A DNA stretch of 35,395 nt from Kiritimatiellia bacterium. Its GTDB lineage: Bacteria > Verrucomicrobiota > Kiritimatiellia > CAIQIC01 > Lenti-01. The stretch covers positions 1-35,395 of the forward strand of contig JAFSUH010000066.1 in the NCBI GenBank assembly GCA_017445365.1, read 5' to 3'. The notes below the pieces were generated by a model that saw only the letters and a list, made by a program, of their open reading frames with translations, searched no databases and was not told the DNA's origin. The position numbers were made by a program, and so were the translations under genes. Of this stretch, positions 23,160 to 33,500 are shown one piece after another. The stretch's first letter is position 1. Every line of letters starts with the position of its first letter.

Positions 23160-23479
23160 GGGCCGGCGGCCGGCGCGGCCTGCGAGAGCGTTTCGAGGAC
23201 CGGCGTCGTGAAGGCCCAGATGCCGGTGAGGGAATCCGCTTCGTTTTTGAGCTTCTGGAGCTTGGCCATCGCCGAGGCGACTTTCCCTTCGTCCGCGACG
23301 GCGAGGTAGACCGCGTTCGCGCCCGGCCAGACGTGGTCGTCGAGCCTTGCGCCGCTGCCCGGCCCCTCCCCTGTCAGCCGCGGCCAGCGCGTGTACGCGG
23401 CAATCCCCGCTTCCGCGAGGAGCGTTTTCACCTTTCCGTCGAGCACCATGTCGAAAGCAATCCACAACGCTTTTTCCAT
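23147..23479 (-). CDS. PG0541-family small protein linked to RND transporter
   Basis: 110 aa from the ATG at 23479, with AAGGAG 6 nt upstream. Soluble, with a PII-like beta-alpha-beta pattern: KALWIAFDMVLDGKVKTLLAEAGIAAYTRWPRLTGEGPGSG, then HVWPGANAVYLAVADEGKVASAMAKLQKLK. The YTRW, GxG and HxWPGxN pattern fits the PG0541 group of small proteins encoded beside RND efflux pumps, mostly in anaerobes, whose role is unknown. It lies 17 bp after the RND permease gene as the last gene of that operon. Its stop codon lies inside the end of the convergent flavoprotein gene. Confidence 0.85.
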   Translation of the reverse strand: MEKALWIAFDMVLDGKVKTLLAEAGIAAYTRWPRLTGEGPGSGARLDDHVWPGANAVYLAVADEGKVASAMAKLQKLKNEADSLTGIWAFTTPVLETLSQAAPAAGPHKS

Positions 23480-23496
23480 CTTCCGCTCCTTCCTTC

Positions 23497-26400
23497 TCAC
23501 GCGGCCTTTTCCGCCGCCTTTTTTCCGCCGCGGCCCCGGTGGGCCAGCGAGTAGAGCACCGGCACCAGCACGAGCGTCACGAACATCGCGAAGAGCAGCC
23601 CGCCCGCCACGGTCGCTCCCATCGGCCGCCACATCGCCGAACCTTCCCCGCGCGAAAACACCATCGGCGACATCCCCGCCACGCTCGAAAGGGTCGTGAT
23701 GAGCACCGGCCGCAGGCGCGAGCGGCCCGCCTCCACGATCGCTTCCTCCACCGCCTTCCCCCGCGCGCGCAACAAGCCGATGAAGTCGATGAGGACAATC
23801 GCGTTGTTCACCACCACGCCCACGAGCATGATCATGCCGATGAAGCTCATCATGTTGATGGTGAGTCCCAGCAGCTTCAGCGACACCGCCACCCCCGTGA
23901 ACGCGAAGGGAATCGAGAACATGATGAGGAGCGGGTCGAGGAGGCTTTCGAACTGCGAGGCCATCACCATGTAGACCAGCAAAATCCCCAGTGCCATCAT
24001 CAGCTGCATCTCCCCGAAGGTGTCCGCCTGGTCCTCCGCCGTGCCGCCGAAATGGACCGCCACCCCTTCCGGCAGGGCCACCTCGCGGGCGATGCGCGCG
24101 CGCAAGTCGCCCACCACCTCGCCGGCGGACCGCCCGAACACGTCGGCCTCCACCTTGACCATGCGCTCCTGGTTCTTCCGGTCGATGGAAAGCGGTCCGG
24201 TCCGCTCGACGACGTTCGCGACGGACGAAAGGCGGATGCGCTTGCCGCCGGAGGTGGCGATTTCGCTGCTTTCGAGGTCGGCGACGGAGCGGCGGAACGG
24301 CTCGTCCAAGCGCAGCAGCACGTCGTACTCGTCGTCGTCCTCGCGGAATTCGGTCGCGGTCGCGCCGTAGAAGAGCGTGCGCATCCCTTGCGCGATTTGA
24401 CTTGTGTTCAGCCCGTGCGCCGCGGCCTTGACCCGGTCGATTTCGACGTGGATTTCCGGCCGCCCCTTTTCGCGGGAAACGTTCACGTCCACCGCGCCGG
24501 GCGTGGAGCGGACGATGGCGGCGATTTCCTCGGCGGTGCTTTCGAGCTTTTCCAGATCGAATCCCAGCACCTCGACGGAAACCGGCTTTCCGCCGCCCCC
24601 CGGTCCGTTCCCGCCGCCGGAGACGGACACCTTGACCAGTTCCGGCCAGTCCTTGACGCGGTCCGCGGCGGCGCGGCCGACGGCCTTGGCGGTGACGGAG
24701 CGGAGGGTGGGGCTGACGAGGCGCAACTGGATTTGCCCGGCATGCGAGCCTTCGCCGGAGCCGCCGCCCCCGCCGCTGCCGGCGCGGATCGAATGGCTTT
24801 TGACGATGTCGCCGTGCCTGGCGGCCTCTTCCAGGGCAACGGCCAGCACGTCGCGGCAGCGGTTCATGGTTTCTTCGAGGCGGGTGCCGACGGCGGTTTC
24901 GATCTTGATGGTCAGCCGGTCGGAGTCGTCTTCCGGCGAGTACTCGCTTCCCAGTCCGAAGAAGATCCACGCGCCGCCGCCGAGGAGCGCGAGAAGGAGG
25001 GCGATGACCGGCAGGCGGTGCCGCAGGGCGGCGGCGAGGAGCCGCGCGTAGCGCGCGTCCACCGCGTCGAACGCCTTCCCCAAGGCGTCGGCGAGGCGCG
25101 TGGCGGACGCGAACGCGGGCTTTTGCGAGGCGGGCCGCAACAGCTTGCTCGAAAGCATCGGGGTCAGCCACAGCGCGCAGACCATGCTCGCCAAGAGCGT
25201 CGCCGTCAGGAGCCCCCCCAGCTGCGTGAACATGATGCCGGCCTCGCCGGTGAGGAAGATGAGCGGGACGAAGACCACGATGGTGGTCAAGGTCGAAGCG
25301 AAAATCGCGGTCGTCACCTCTTCGCTGCCGAACATCGCGGCCTCGCGCGGGGCGACGCCGCGCTCGACTTTTTTGGAGATGTTTTCGAGGACGACCACCG
25401 CGTTGTCGACGACCATGCCGATGGCGACGGCGAGCGAGGACATCGAAATGATGTTGATGGTCCACCCCATCGCGTAGAGGAAAATCACCGCGGCGACGAG
25501 GGAAAAGGGTATCGTCAGCGCGACGATGAGGCTTGTCCGGAACGAGCGGAGGAACAGCCAGGTGACCAGGACCACGAAGACGAGCCCCCACTTGACGGCG
25601 CCGGTGACGTTGGCGATGGAGGAGACGATGTCGTGGGACGTGTCGGCGTACAGGTGGAACTCGATGTCGCGCGGGAGCGTCGGCTTGATGCGTTCGAGTT
25701 CCCCCGTCACTTCGCGGGCGACGGCGACCGTGTTCGCGCCGGAGCGCTTCTGGATCATCATGACGAGCCCCCGCTTGCCCATGGTCTCGGTTTCGGCGGT
25801 TTTTTCCTCGAAGCCGTCCTCGACCGCGGCGATGTCGCGCAAATAGAGATATTTGCCGTCCCGGTTGCGCAGGACGACGTTTTCCATTTCTTCGGGCGTG
25901 GCGTATTCGCCGGGGACCCGGAGCGAATAGTCCACGATGCCGACCTTGAGGTTTCCCGCCGGGAGCGTGACGTTTTCCGCGGCGAGGGCGGCGGAAACTT
26001 CGTCCAAGGTGATGCCGTATCCGCGCAGTTTCGCCGGGTCGAGCAACACGTGGATTTCCCGTTGGTAGCCGCCGAAGATGTTGACGGTGCCCACGCCGGG
26101 CAGGCGCTTCAAGGGGTCGGCGACGCGCTCGTCGATGATGTCGTAGAGCCGCTCGATGCTTTCGACCGCGGTGACGCCGTAGAACTGGATGGGGATCTGC
26201 GTGGTGTCGAACTTCATGATGCGCGGTTCGTCCGCGTCGTCGGGGAGGGAGTTGGCGACGCGGTCGAGGGCGCTGCGCACGTCGTTGCTCGCCTCGTCGA
26301 GGTTGCTGCCCCAGTTGAACTCGCAGGTGATGCGGCTCTGGCCCTCCTTGGTGGTGGAGGTCATTTCCTTCAAGTTGTTGACGCTGCCCAAGGCGCGTTC

Positions 26401-26601
26401 GAGGAGCTTGGTGACGCGGGTTTCGACGTCTTCGGTGGAAGCGCCGCTCCAGGTGGTGACGATGGTGACCTGGGGGTTGTCGATTTCGGGGAGGTAGTCC
26501 ACGGAAAGGCGCGTGTACATGACGCAGCCGATGACGAGGACGGCGAGGAAGAACATGAGCGTCGTGACGGGACGCCGGACGCCTAGGGCGGAAAGGTTCA
26601 T
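23497..26601 (-). CDS. RND efflux permease, HAE1/AcrB-like
   Basis: 1034 aa, standard length for the inner-membrane proton-driven pump. The N-terminus is MNLSALGVRRPVTTLMFFLAVLVIGCVMYTRLSVDYLPEIDNPQVTIVTTWSGAS. The two sets of six membrane segments and two large periplasmic loops expected of the family are visible. TM4 carries the acidic proton-relay motif in SLAVAIGMVVDNAVVVLENI. The second half has MSFIGMIMLVGVVVNNAIVLIDFIGLLRARG. The periplasmic part includes a Gly-rich loop (AGSGGGGGSGEGSHAG). It pairs with the upstream membrane fusion protein (22-bp gap). No TolC-like outer-membrane gene is in the window. Substrate unknown. Confidence 0.97.
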   Translation of the reverse strand: MNLSALGVRRPVTTLMFFLAVLVIGCVMYTRLSVDYLPEIDNPQVTIVTTWSGASTEDVETRVTKLLERALGSVNNLKEMTSTTKEGQSRITCEFNWGSNLDEASNDVRSALDRVANSLPDDADEPRIMKFDTTQIPIQFYGVTAVESIERLYDIIDERVADPLKRLPGVGTVNIFGGYQREIHVLLDPAKLRGYGITLDEVSAALAAENVTLPAGNLKVGIVDYSLRVPGEYATPEEMENVVLRNRDGKYLYLRDIAAVEDGFEEKTAETETMGKRGLVMMIQKRSGANTVAVAREVTGELERIKPTLPRDIEFHLYADTSHDIVSSIANVTGAVKWGLVFVVLVTWLFLRSFRTSLIVALTIPFSLVAAVIFLYAMGWTINIISMSSLAVAIGMVVDNAVVVLENISKKVERGVAPREAAMFGSEEVTTAIFASTLTTIVVFVPLIFLTGEAGIMFTQLGGLLTATLLASMVCALWLTPMLSSKLLRPASQKPAFASATRLADALGKAFDAVDARYARLLAAALRHRLPVIALLLALLGGGAWIFFGLGSEYSPEDDSDRLTIKIETAVGTRLEETMNRCRDVLAVALEEAARHGDIVKSHSIRAGSGGGGGSGEGSHAGQIQLRLVSPTLRSVTAKAVGRAAADRVKDWPELVKVSVSGGGNGPGGGGKPVSVEVLGFDLEKLESTAEEIAAIVRSTPGAVDVNVSREKGRPEIHVEIDRVKAAAHGLNTSQIAQGMRTLFYGATATEFREDDDEYDVLLRLDEPFRRSVADLESSEIATSGGKRIRLSSVANVVERTGPLSIDRKNQERMVKVEADVFGRSAGEVVGDLRARIAREVALPEGVAVHFGGTAEDQADTFGEMQLMMALGILLVYMVMASQFESLLDPLLIMFSIPFAFTGVAVSLKLLGLTINMMSFIGMIMLVGVVVNNAIVLIDFIGLLRARGKAVEEAIVEAGRSRLRPVLITTLSSVAGMSPMVFSRGEGSAMWRPMGATVAGGLLFAMFVTLVLVPVLYSLAHRGRGGKKAAEKAA

Positions 26602-26623
26602 GCGGGGTTTCCTTCGGGGGGGC

Positions 26624-27817
26624 TCAGGGAACGCTGTTTTTCTGTTCGTTTTCGCTTGACGTTTCCGCGGCCCCTTCCGCGCCGTGCGCCCCGGCCACGG
26701 AGACGGGCACGCCGTCGGTGAGCTTGTTCTGCCCCATGACGACGTAGGTCTCGCCCGCCGCGAGCCCCGAAAGGATTTCCACGCGGTCGCCGGAGCGGAT
26801 GCCGGTGACGACGTCCCGCGCGCGGGCGGTGCCGTCTTCCACGACGAAGAGGATGCGCCGCTCGAACACCCGCGTCAGCGCCGAAGCCGGCACGGCGAGC
26901 ACGTCCTTGCGCGAGACGAGCGTGGCCGACGCGGTCGCGTACATGCCGGGGCGCAGCAGCCAGTCGCCGTTCTCCGTCCGCTCGTTTTCGAGGAGCACTT
27001 CCGCCGTCGCCGTGCGCGTGGCCGTGTCCACCGTCGGCCACACGCGCGAGACGGTGCAGTCGAACGTGCGCCCGGGGACCGCGTCGAGCGCGACCGAAAC
27101 CGCCGTCTGCCGGGCGCGTACGAGCGGAAGCAGCCGGTCGGGAACGGCAATCACCAGCTTCAGCGGCGTCATTTCGACAATGCGGACAACCGGCGTGGAG
27201 GCGGAGAGCATGCTGCCGGGGTCCACGTAGCGTCGGGCGACGACGCCGTCCATGGGCGAGACGATGAAGGCGTTTTCGAGGTTGACGCGCGCGAGCTGGA
27301 GTTGCGCCTGCGCCTGCGCGAGGGAGGCCTTGGCGGATTCGTGGGCGGTGGCGGCGGCGTCGCGGGCCTGTTCGGTGGCGACCTCTTCGGCGAAGAGGGC
27401 TTCGATGCGGCGGCGTTCGCGTTCCTTTTCGGCGAGGGTGACTTCGGCGGACTGGACCTGGGCGCCGGCGAGGGAGACCTGCGCTTCGAGTTCGCCGGTG
27501 TCGAGGACGCCGAGGCGCTGGCCGTTGGTGACGGCGGTGCCTTCGAGGAGGGGGACCCGGCGGCCTTCGACGGTGGCGTAGAGCTTTTCGAGGCGGCCGG
27601 AAAGCTTGCTGGCGACCTCGACGGTGCGGAGGGACTCGAGTTCGCCGGTGAAGGAGAGGATTTCGTCGATGTCGGACGGGGCGGCGACGGCGGTGCGGAC
27701 GGCGACGGGCGGGAGGGAGGACGGGGCGGAGGGCCCGCCCTCCGGTGCGGAGGGGGAACAGGCCGCGAGGAGGAGGGAAACGGGCAGGGCGATTGCGGGA
27801 AAAAGGAAATGTTTCAT
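26624..27817 (-). CDS. RND efflux membrane fusion (periplasmic adaptor) lipoprotein
   Basis: 397 aa. The signal peptide ends in lipobox LAAC (Cys20), so it is a lipoprotein like AcrA. The biotinyl-lipoyl half-motifs are SFTGELESLRTVEVASKLSGRLEKLY and ARVNLENAFIVSPMDGVVARRYVDPGSML, which flank an alpha-hairpin (about 110-180, Ala/Gln/Glu-rich: LAGAQVQSAEVTLAEKERERRRIEALFAEEV). Beta-barrel and membrane-proximal domains follow, ending GQNKLTDGVPVSV. GGAAAG precedes the ATG at 27817. It is the first gene of the three-gene RND operon. Confidence 0.96.
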   Translation of the reverse strand: MKHFLFPAIALPVSLLLAACSPSAPEGGPSAPSSLPPVAVRTAVAAPSDIDEILSFTGELESLRTVEVASKLSGRLEKLYATVEGRRVPLLEGTAVTNGQRLGVLDTGELEAQVSLAGAQVQSAEVTLAEKERERRRIEALFAEEVATEQARDAAATAHESAKASLAQAQAQLQLARVNLENAFIVSPMDGVVARRYVDPGSMLSASTPVVRIVEMTPLKLVIAVPDRLLPLVRARQTAVSVALDAVPGRTFDCTVSRVWPTVDTATRTATAEVLLENERTENGDWLLRPGMYATASATLVSRKDVLAVPASALTRVFERRILFVVEDGTARARDVVTGIRSGDRVEILSGLAAGETYVVMGQNKLTDGVPVSVAGAHGAEGAAETSSENEQKNSVP

Positions 27818-27849
27818 CGTCTTTTCTTTCCACCGGAGGGGACGGCGCC

Positions 27850-27879
27850 TTTCTACCAAACCCCCGCCGCCGCCTTCAA
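27850..27879 (-). promoter_or_regulatory. Candidate promoter of the RND operon
   Basis: Minus strand: TTGAAG (27874-27879), 18-nt spacer, TAGAAA (27850-27855). The leader to the ATG at 27817 would be about 25-30 nt and contains the Shine-Dalgarno GGAAAG. The -35 box is the same TTGAAG as at 6272-6277. Confidence 0.45.
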
Positions 27880-27909
27880 GCCGCGCCGCCAGGGGGGCGT
27901 TCCCGCCCG

Positions 27910-27960
27910 TTTTGCCAATGTTTGGCAAATCCGCCTGAAATTTGCCGAACATTGGCAAAA
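27910..27960. repeat. Nested palindromic intergenic element, copy 4
   Basis: The first unit (27910-27930) has arm TTTTGCCAA, loop TGT and arm TTGGCAAAT. The 9-nt spacer is CCGCCTGAA. The second unit (27940-27960) has arm ATTTGCCGA, loop ACA and arm TTGGCAAAA. The terminal bases of the two inner arms have changed together (A-to-T and T-to-A). It lies 27 nt after the stop codon of the Ig-domain protein gene and upstream of the RND operon promoter. Confidence 0.9.
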
Positions 27961-27987
27961 CGCCCTTGCGGCGCGGCGGGGAGGGGG

Positions 27988-30513
27988 TTAGGGAACGGCC
28001 ACCGGGAAGGGGAAGCCGATCGGGTCGAGGGCGGGGGCTTCGTCTCCTTCCGCGCCGCGGGCGGCGCGGCGGGAGGGCAATTCCCCGTCCGGATCGGCGC
28101 CGCAGCGCGTCATCGACCAGGTGCCGGAGACCCCCGTGCACGAGGTCATGGTCCCCGACATGTACGTTTCTTCCTTCCGCGTCCCGCGATACACCGCGCC
28201 CACGCCGCCGTCGAAGCGGTCGCGCGTCTCGAACCTCACGGTCGCACCGTTGACGTGCCAGTCCCACCAGTGGTCGGAAGGCGAGGTGTCGTGCATCGTC
28301 CCGTCCGCGTAGAACCGCGCCGCGTATTCGCGGGAGGGCTCCCCCTCCCACTGGTACCGGAAGCGCCACAACCCCGCCACCGGGACGTTCGTCGCGAGCG
28401 ACACCACGGCCGAGGCCTCCTCCGTCCCGTAGCCGTTGCTCACCCTCACGGTGTACGTCCCCGCCGTCGCCTCGCCGGCCGACAGCACGAGGAACGTCTC
28501 GCGCCGCCCGGTGTCGATCCCGTTGTGGTACCACGCGTACCGCAACGGCCGCGTCCCTTCCGCCTCGACCGCGAGCATCACCGCGTCGCCGTCCGCCGCC
28601 TCGCAGTTTTCCGGCGCCGTCACGATGCGCGGCGGCGTGTTGGTCCCTTCCAGGTGCAGCAACTGCTTGCGGAGGGGCGGAAAGGTCTTGTGCGGCGGGT
28701 CGCCCCAGCTGTCGGACCAAATGGTGGAGGCGAGTCCGATTTCCGCGTTCAGTCCCGCGTACGCGGTCAAAAGATAGTAGAAGTCCGGCGCGGCGAGGTT
28801 CCGCCCCTGCACGCGACCGGTCGCGTTGCATTCGAGGTACGGTTCGACCCAGCCGTACGCGCCGATGAGACTGTACACCTTGACCGTCACCGTCGGCTTG
28901 ACCGCCACGCGCACGCCCGCGCTTCCTTCGACCTCGTAGGTGAAATTGGTCTCCGCGATCACCCACCCCGGATTGCCGCTTCCCACCTGCTTCCAGACGT
29001 CGTCGGAGAGTTTCCAGTGGTAGTCGAGCGCGCGGACGATGTCGATGACCGCGGCCACGCTCGCGTTGGTCGCCTGCGCCTGCACGGAAAGTTCCACGGG
29101 CACCGTGACGCCGAGGTCCACCCAGATCGGTACCGGCCCGATGGTCCCGCCGAAGGTTTTCTTCGCTTCGGCGACCGTCCAGCTCCAGTTGGTGGCGAAC
29201 GCCGCGTTCGTGGTCGCGACGAGCTTCGGGTTCAAATGCAGGTGCACCTGCCCGTCCACCGCGAGGTCGCAACTGTTGAACTTGCGCTTGAGGATGCCGA
29301 AGTCGGCCGCGACCGAGAACCCGGCGCTGACGTCCCAACTGCCCAGATCGCCCTCGAACGCCAGCGGCACCCGGGCGGGGATTTTCGCGTTGAGCCGGTC
29401 GGAGGAGATGACGCCGTTGGTGGAAAAGCGCCGCGCCGTGCCGCCGGAAACGCAGGGACGTGCGAGCGTGCGCCGCGACGACGCCGACGGCGCCGCGTCC
29501 TCCACGTCGTACTCGCTCCACGCGCCGTCGTCGCTCGAAAAGCTGCCGCCCGCGAAGAAGTCGGCCAGGGTCGCTTCCGAAGTCGAAGCGCGGACGGTCC
29601 CCGCCTCTTCGTCGGGGGCGTCCAGCGATTCGATCCGCCGGTAGAAAATGCCGATGGCCGGGTCGCTGCTCGCCCAGAGCTGCCCCGCCGCGGGCAGCTT
29701 CCACCCGTCGCCCGTGAAGGCGAAGAGGAGGAATCCGTCGCCCGCTTCCAGCACCTCGATCGACCCCGCCGAAGCCGAAGCCGCCGAAGCGCCCGTCGCG
29801 CGCGCGGTGGCTTCCGCGAGCTCTTCCACCGCTTGCGCGCCGCTTCCGATGACCACGAAAGGCGGGATTCCTTCGCCCGTGCCGGTCTCCCCGCCGGTCA
29901 CCGCGCGCAAGTCGCTGGCGAGCACCACGAGCGACGAGGCGCTGCCGGCGGTGTTGCCGGCGAGGTCCGTCGCCGTCGCCCAGATTTCGACGCGTTCGCC
30001 GGGGGCGCCGAGCGCGCCGCCCGCGTACGAGAGAACGCCGTCCTCCCACGAAACCGCGGGGTCTTCGCCGAAGAGGTGGCGCTCCCCGCCGATGTAGATC
30101 GCGAGCCCCTCCTCCGAGACGCCGCCCGGGTCGGAAACCGCGATGCGCACGGGGGTGTCCGCCGGAACCGATACCGCGTCCGGCGCGGGGGAGAGGAACT
30201 CGAACGCCGGTCCCTCCTGGTCCACCTTTTCGACGCGGAAGAACATCATCCGGTTGGTGCCCGTGGCGATGGTTTCGCCGAGCGACCAGCCGGAGCCGGA
30301 GACGTAGCCGCCCGCGAGCGCCCACGCTCCGTCCGGGTCGGTCAGCGAGGAGCGGCCCGTCACGCGGTAGGTCGTGCCGGGGTCGCTTTGCCAGCGCAAG
30401 GTCGCGGCGCTCCCGTCGAAGGTCGCTTCGTCGATGGGCGCAAGGTCCTGCGCCGCCGACGCGAGCGCGAGCGCGGCCGCGGCGGCCGCCGTCCAAAAAC
30501 TCCTCCGCGACAT
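27988..30513 (-). CDS. Secreted protein with immunoglobulin-like domain
   Basis: 841 aa. The signal peptide (about 1-21, WTAAAAAALALASAAQ) is followed by a region near 40-95 (GTTYRVTGRSSL, then TGTNRMMFFRVEKVD) like those in secreted proteins of Verrucomicrobia-type bacteria. Next comes an Ig/bacterial-adhesion-like stretch (about 100-200) and a long middle part without recognised domain. An Ig-like domain lies at about 627-708 (PPRIVTAPENCEAADGDAVMLAVEAEG, RYAWYHNGID, AGTYTVRVSNGYGTEEASAVV). A small beta-rich domain follows (about 713-803) with GLWRFRY, YADGTMHDT and GTWSMTR. There is no PEP-CTERM tail. AAAGGAGG lies before the ATG, 12 bp after the lipase-like gene. It probably acts outside the cell; function unknown. 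Confidence 0.88.
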   Translation of the reverse strand: MSRRSFWTAAAAAALALASAAQDLAPIDEATFDGSAATLRWQSDPGTTYRVTGRSSLTDPDGAWALAGGYVSGSGWSLGETIATGTNRMMFFRVEKVDQEGPAFEFLSPAPDAVSVPADTPVRIAVSDPGGVSEEGLAIYIGGERHLFGEDPAVSWEDGVLSYAGGALGAPGERVEIWATATDLAGNTAGSASSLVVLASDLRAVTGGETGTGEGIPPFVVIGSGAQAVEELAEATARATGASAASASAGSIEVLEAGDGFLLFAFTGDGWKLPAAGQLWASSDPAIGIFYRRIESLDAPDEEAGTVRASTSEATLADFFAGGSFSSDDGAWSEYDVEDAAPSASSRRTLARPCVSGGTARRFSTNGVISSDRLNAKIPARVPLAFEGDLGSWDVSAGFSVAADFGILKRKFNSCDLAVDGQVHLHLNPKLVATTNAAFATNWSWTVAEAKKTFGGTIGPVPIWVDLGVTVPVELSVQAQATNASVAAVIDIVRALDYHWKLSDDVWKQVGSGNPGWVIAETNFTYEVEGSAGVRVAVKPTVTVKVYSLIGAYGWVEPYLECNATGRVQGRNLAAPDFYYLLTAYAGLNAEIGLASTIWSDSWGDPPHKTFPPLRKQLLHLEGTNTPPRIVTAPENCEAADGDAVMLAVEAEGTRPLRYAWYHNGIDTGRRETFLVLSAGEATAGTYTVRVSNGYGTEEASAVVSLATNVPVAGLWRFRYQWEGEPSREYAARFYADGTMHDTSPSDHWWDWHVNGATVRFETRDRFDGGVGAVYRGTRKEETYMSGTMTSCTGVSGTWSMTRCGADPDGELPSRRAARGAEGDEAPALDPIGFPFPVAVP

Positions 30514-30525
30514 GGCCCGCCTCCT

Positions 30526-33500
30526 TTACTCCGCCACCAGCACGGCCCAGAAGCGCACCGGCCCGTCGCAGAAGACGTCCATCTCCGGTTCCGTCACGCG
30601 CTCGGAGAACGAGAAGCCTTCGAGGAGGTTCGCCGAGACGTACACGTCGTACGCCGTCCCCTCCGCCATCGCGACCGCCGCGCCAGAAGCGTCTTCCACC
30701 TCCCACGCCGCCAGCACTTCCATCCGGCCGTCCGCGGCCGGTCCCGCCATCATCGCGGTGAAGCGGACGCCGCTTGCCGCGGCCATCGCCGCGAAGGTTT
30801 CCGGCGGGACGACCACGCCCGTCGGCGGCAGCGCCGAGGCGACCACCTCGAGTTCGAAAACCGCTTCGGTCGAGAGGCCCTGCGCGTCGGTCGCGCGGAT
30901 CCGGACCGAACGCGCGGCGGCGGGGAGGGTGTCCTTCGTCCGCAGGGTGTCGCCGACCACTTCCACGTACGCGTTCGCGCCGTCGCCGTCGCCGTCGGCC
31001 AGCGCGAAGGTGATTTCGTCGCCTTCGTCGTCGTCGAGGGCGGAAAGGGTCCCGATGTATTCGTCCGCGCCGTTCCGCTCGCGCACGGACTTGCTGGAAA
31101 GGGCGATGTCGCGGGGCGCGCTCGCGTCCGCGGTGGTGCCGGACGCTTCGACCCACGCGGAAACGTGTCCCCAAGCGTCCACCGAGCGCACCCGCACCCA
31201 GTATTTCGTCCCCATCGCGAGCCCCGCCGCGGTCGCCGCGGCTTCCGCGGACGACTGCGCCGCGTCGGCGAGAGGCGAAGGCACCGCCGGAAGGTTCGTC
31301 ACCGCCGTTTCCGCCTCGTAGTCCGGGGCGGGCTTGCCGGTGCCGAGCAGCGTGATGTTGCGGACGCCGTCTCCTTCGGCCGCCGCCTGCCAGACGCCGT
31401 TCGTGCCGGTGGCGCCGGGAACGCCGAGTTCGAGCCGCACGCCGTCGACGAGGGCCTCTTCGGGCAGGTCGAGATAGAGGAAACGGGTGTTGTAGATGGG
31501 AGCGCGGTTGGTCGTGACGGAGCCCGCCGCTTTCCATTCGCCGCCGGGCAGTTGGTAGTACAGCACCATCGGTGCGCCTTCGGTATTGTCGGCGACGCCG
31601 CGCGTCCGCGCCACGAAGCGCAGGGACGCGCTTTCGCAGCCGGAAAGGTCGAGCGCGGGCGACTGGACCCCCGGAAGCGGAGCGGTCACCAGCCCGTGGT
31701 AGTCGCCGTAGGGCGTTTCCCCGCTCTTGCAGAACCAGCTCTTGGTCGTCGCCGCGTGGTCGGCGGAATAGCGCCAGCCGCTCGTGCCGTCCGCGGCGAG
31801 GTCCGCGTTCGGCGCGGCGGCAATCTCGTTTTCCGTCCCCGACGCGAGAACCGGCGTCAATTGCACTTCGAAACAATCCACCGCGCCCGGATCGGTCCAG
31901 GAGATGCCCAGCGCCGTCGAGCTTTCCGCCGCCACGGACAGCCCTTCGGGCGGGGGACCGGTGTTTTCGGTCGTTTTCCGGCCGTATTCGACATCCACCC
32001 ATTCGTCGCCGACGAGTGCCTGCACGCGGTACCAGTACGTCGTCTCCTCCGGCAGGTCGGGCAGGCGGAAGTCCGTCACGTTCATCGTGTACTGCCCGAG
32101 GTAAACGTCCGGGTCGGAGAAGTCCGGTTGGCCGTAGAGGGAGACGATTGCTTCGGTCACGTAGGTTCCGCGCTGCCGGTTGTTGCGGTAGGCATTCGGC
32201 GCCGCCATCCGGAACTCCACGGTCTCCGCCCCATCGGGAACCCGGACGTACACCGGATTGTCCGAAGTCGGCCAGGTCACTTCGCCGCCGTCGGCGGTGC
32301 CGGTCGCCGTGCTGGTGTGGAGGTCCTGCCATCCGCCGCCGTCGAAGCGGTAGCTCGCGTCGATGCGCGAAACGTTCGTGTCGCCGCCGCCGTTCCACGT
32401 GCCGTGCGTGAAATCGAGGGCGATCGCCGTCGCGCCCCGCAAGGGCAGTCCGTCCGTCACGAGCGCCACGCCGTTGGAGCCGCAGAGGAAGTGCGCATCG
32501 ACCCGTTGGGTCACCACGCCGGAAGAATTGGTCTCGGTGTACACCGCCCACGCCGGAGCGACCTTGATGGCCCCCAGTTCCGCGCGCATCGTCACGGACG
32601 GATCGGGCGTTTCGTACTTCCAGTACTGCCCGTCGAGGAATTCGTTGGTGCCGATGGCTTCCTTTGGCACGACGTACATCGACCCCGTCGTCCCCGCCGT
32701 CAGGTCCACGCGGTAGTCCGTCGCCCCTTCGACCGGGGCCCACGAAAGGGCGAGCCATGCGTCGCCGGTCGCTTCGGCGGGCGTCGTCTCGTCCACGTCT
32801 TCCACCGCGATGGTGAAAGCCTCTTCCGCCGTGCCGCCCTTCCCGTCGGAGACGCGGATGCGGCAGTAGTGCGCGGGATGTTCCTCGAAATCGAAGACCT
32901 GCGCGGTCAGAAGCTTGTTGCCGTCGAGGGAGAAGCAGTCGTTGCCGGTGGCGCCTTCGCCCGTGGCGAACGAGTACGTCAAGGTGTCGCCGTCCTCGTC
33001 CACCGCGGAGAGCGTCCCGACAAGCGTCCCGACAGGTGCGTTTTCTTCGACGGACGCGTTGTCGAGCGCAAGCCCCGTCGGTGCGTGGTTCGTGCTCGTG
33101 GGAGTCGTGTACGTCCCGGTCACGGCCTTGGTGACGGATTTGGTCGCGGTGAACGTGACGTTGCCCGGCTTGACGAAGCCTTCGGCATCCTGGAATTCGA
33201 CCGTGTAGCTGCGCCCCGGCACGAGCGCGGGCAGGCGCACGCCGCTCTTCTGCCACGGGCTCCTTTCCTGCGTCACGTTGTCGACGAGCTGCCACATCGC
33301 GCCGGCTTCCACCGCTTCCGCGGGCGCGCAGGTCCCGCGCACCTGCGTCAGAAGCACCGCCTTGACCGAGTCCATCGTCACGGGCACGTCCAAGTAGCTC
33401 GCGTGGTCCACCTGCTGGCCTTCGAGGACGTTCAGGTTGAACTTCGCCGCCGTCGGGTGCGCGTTTTTGTCGCTCGCGAGCGCGCAACCCAAGGAATCGC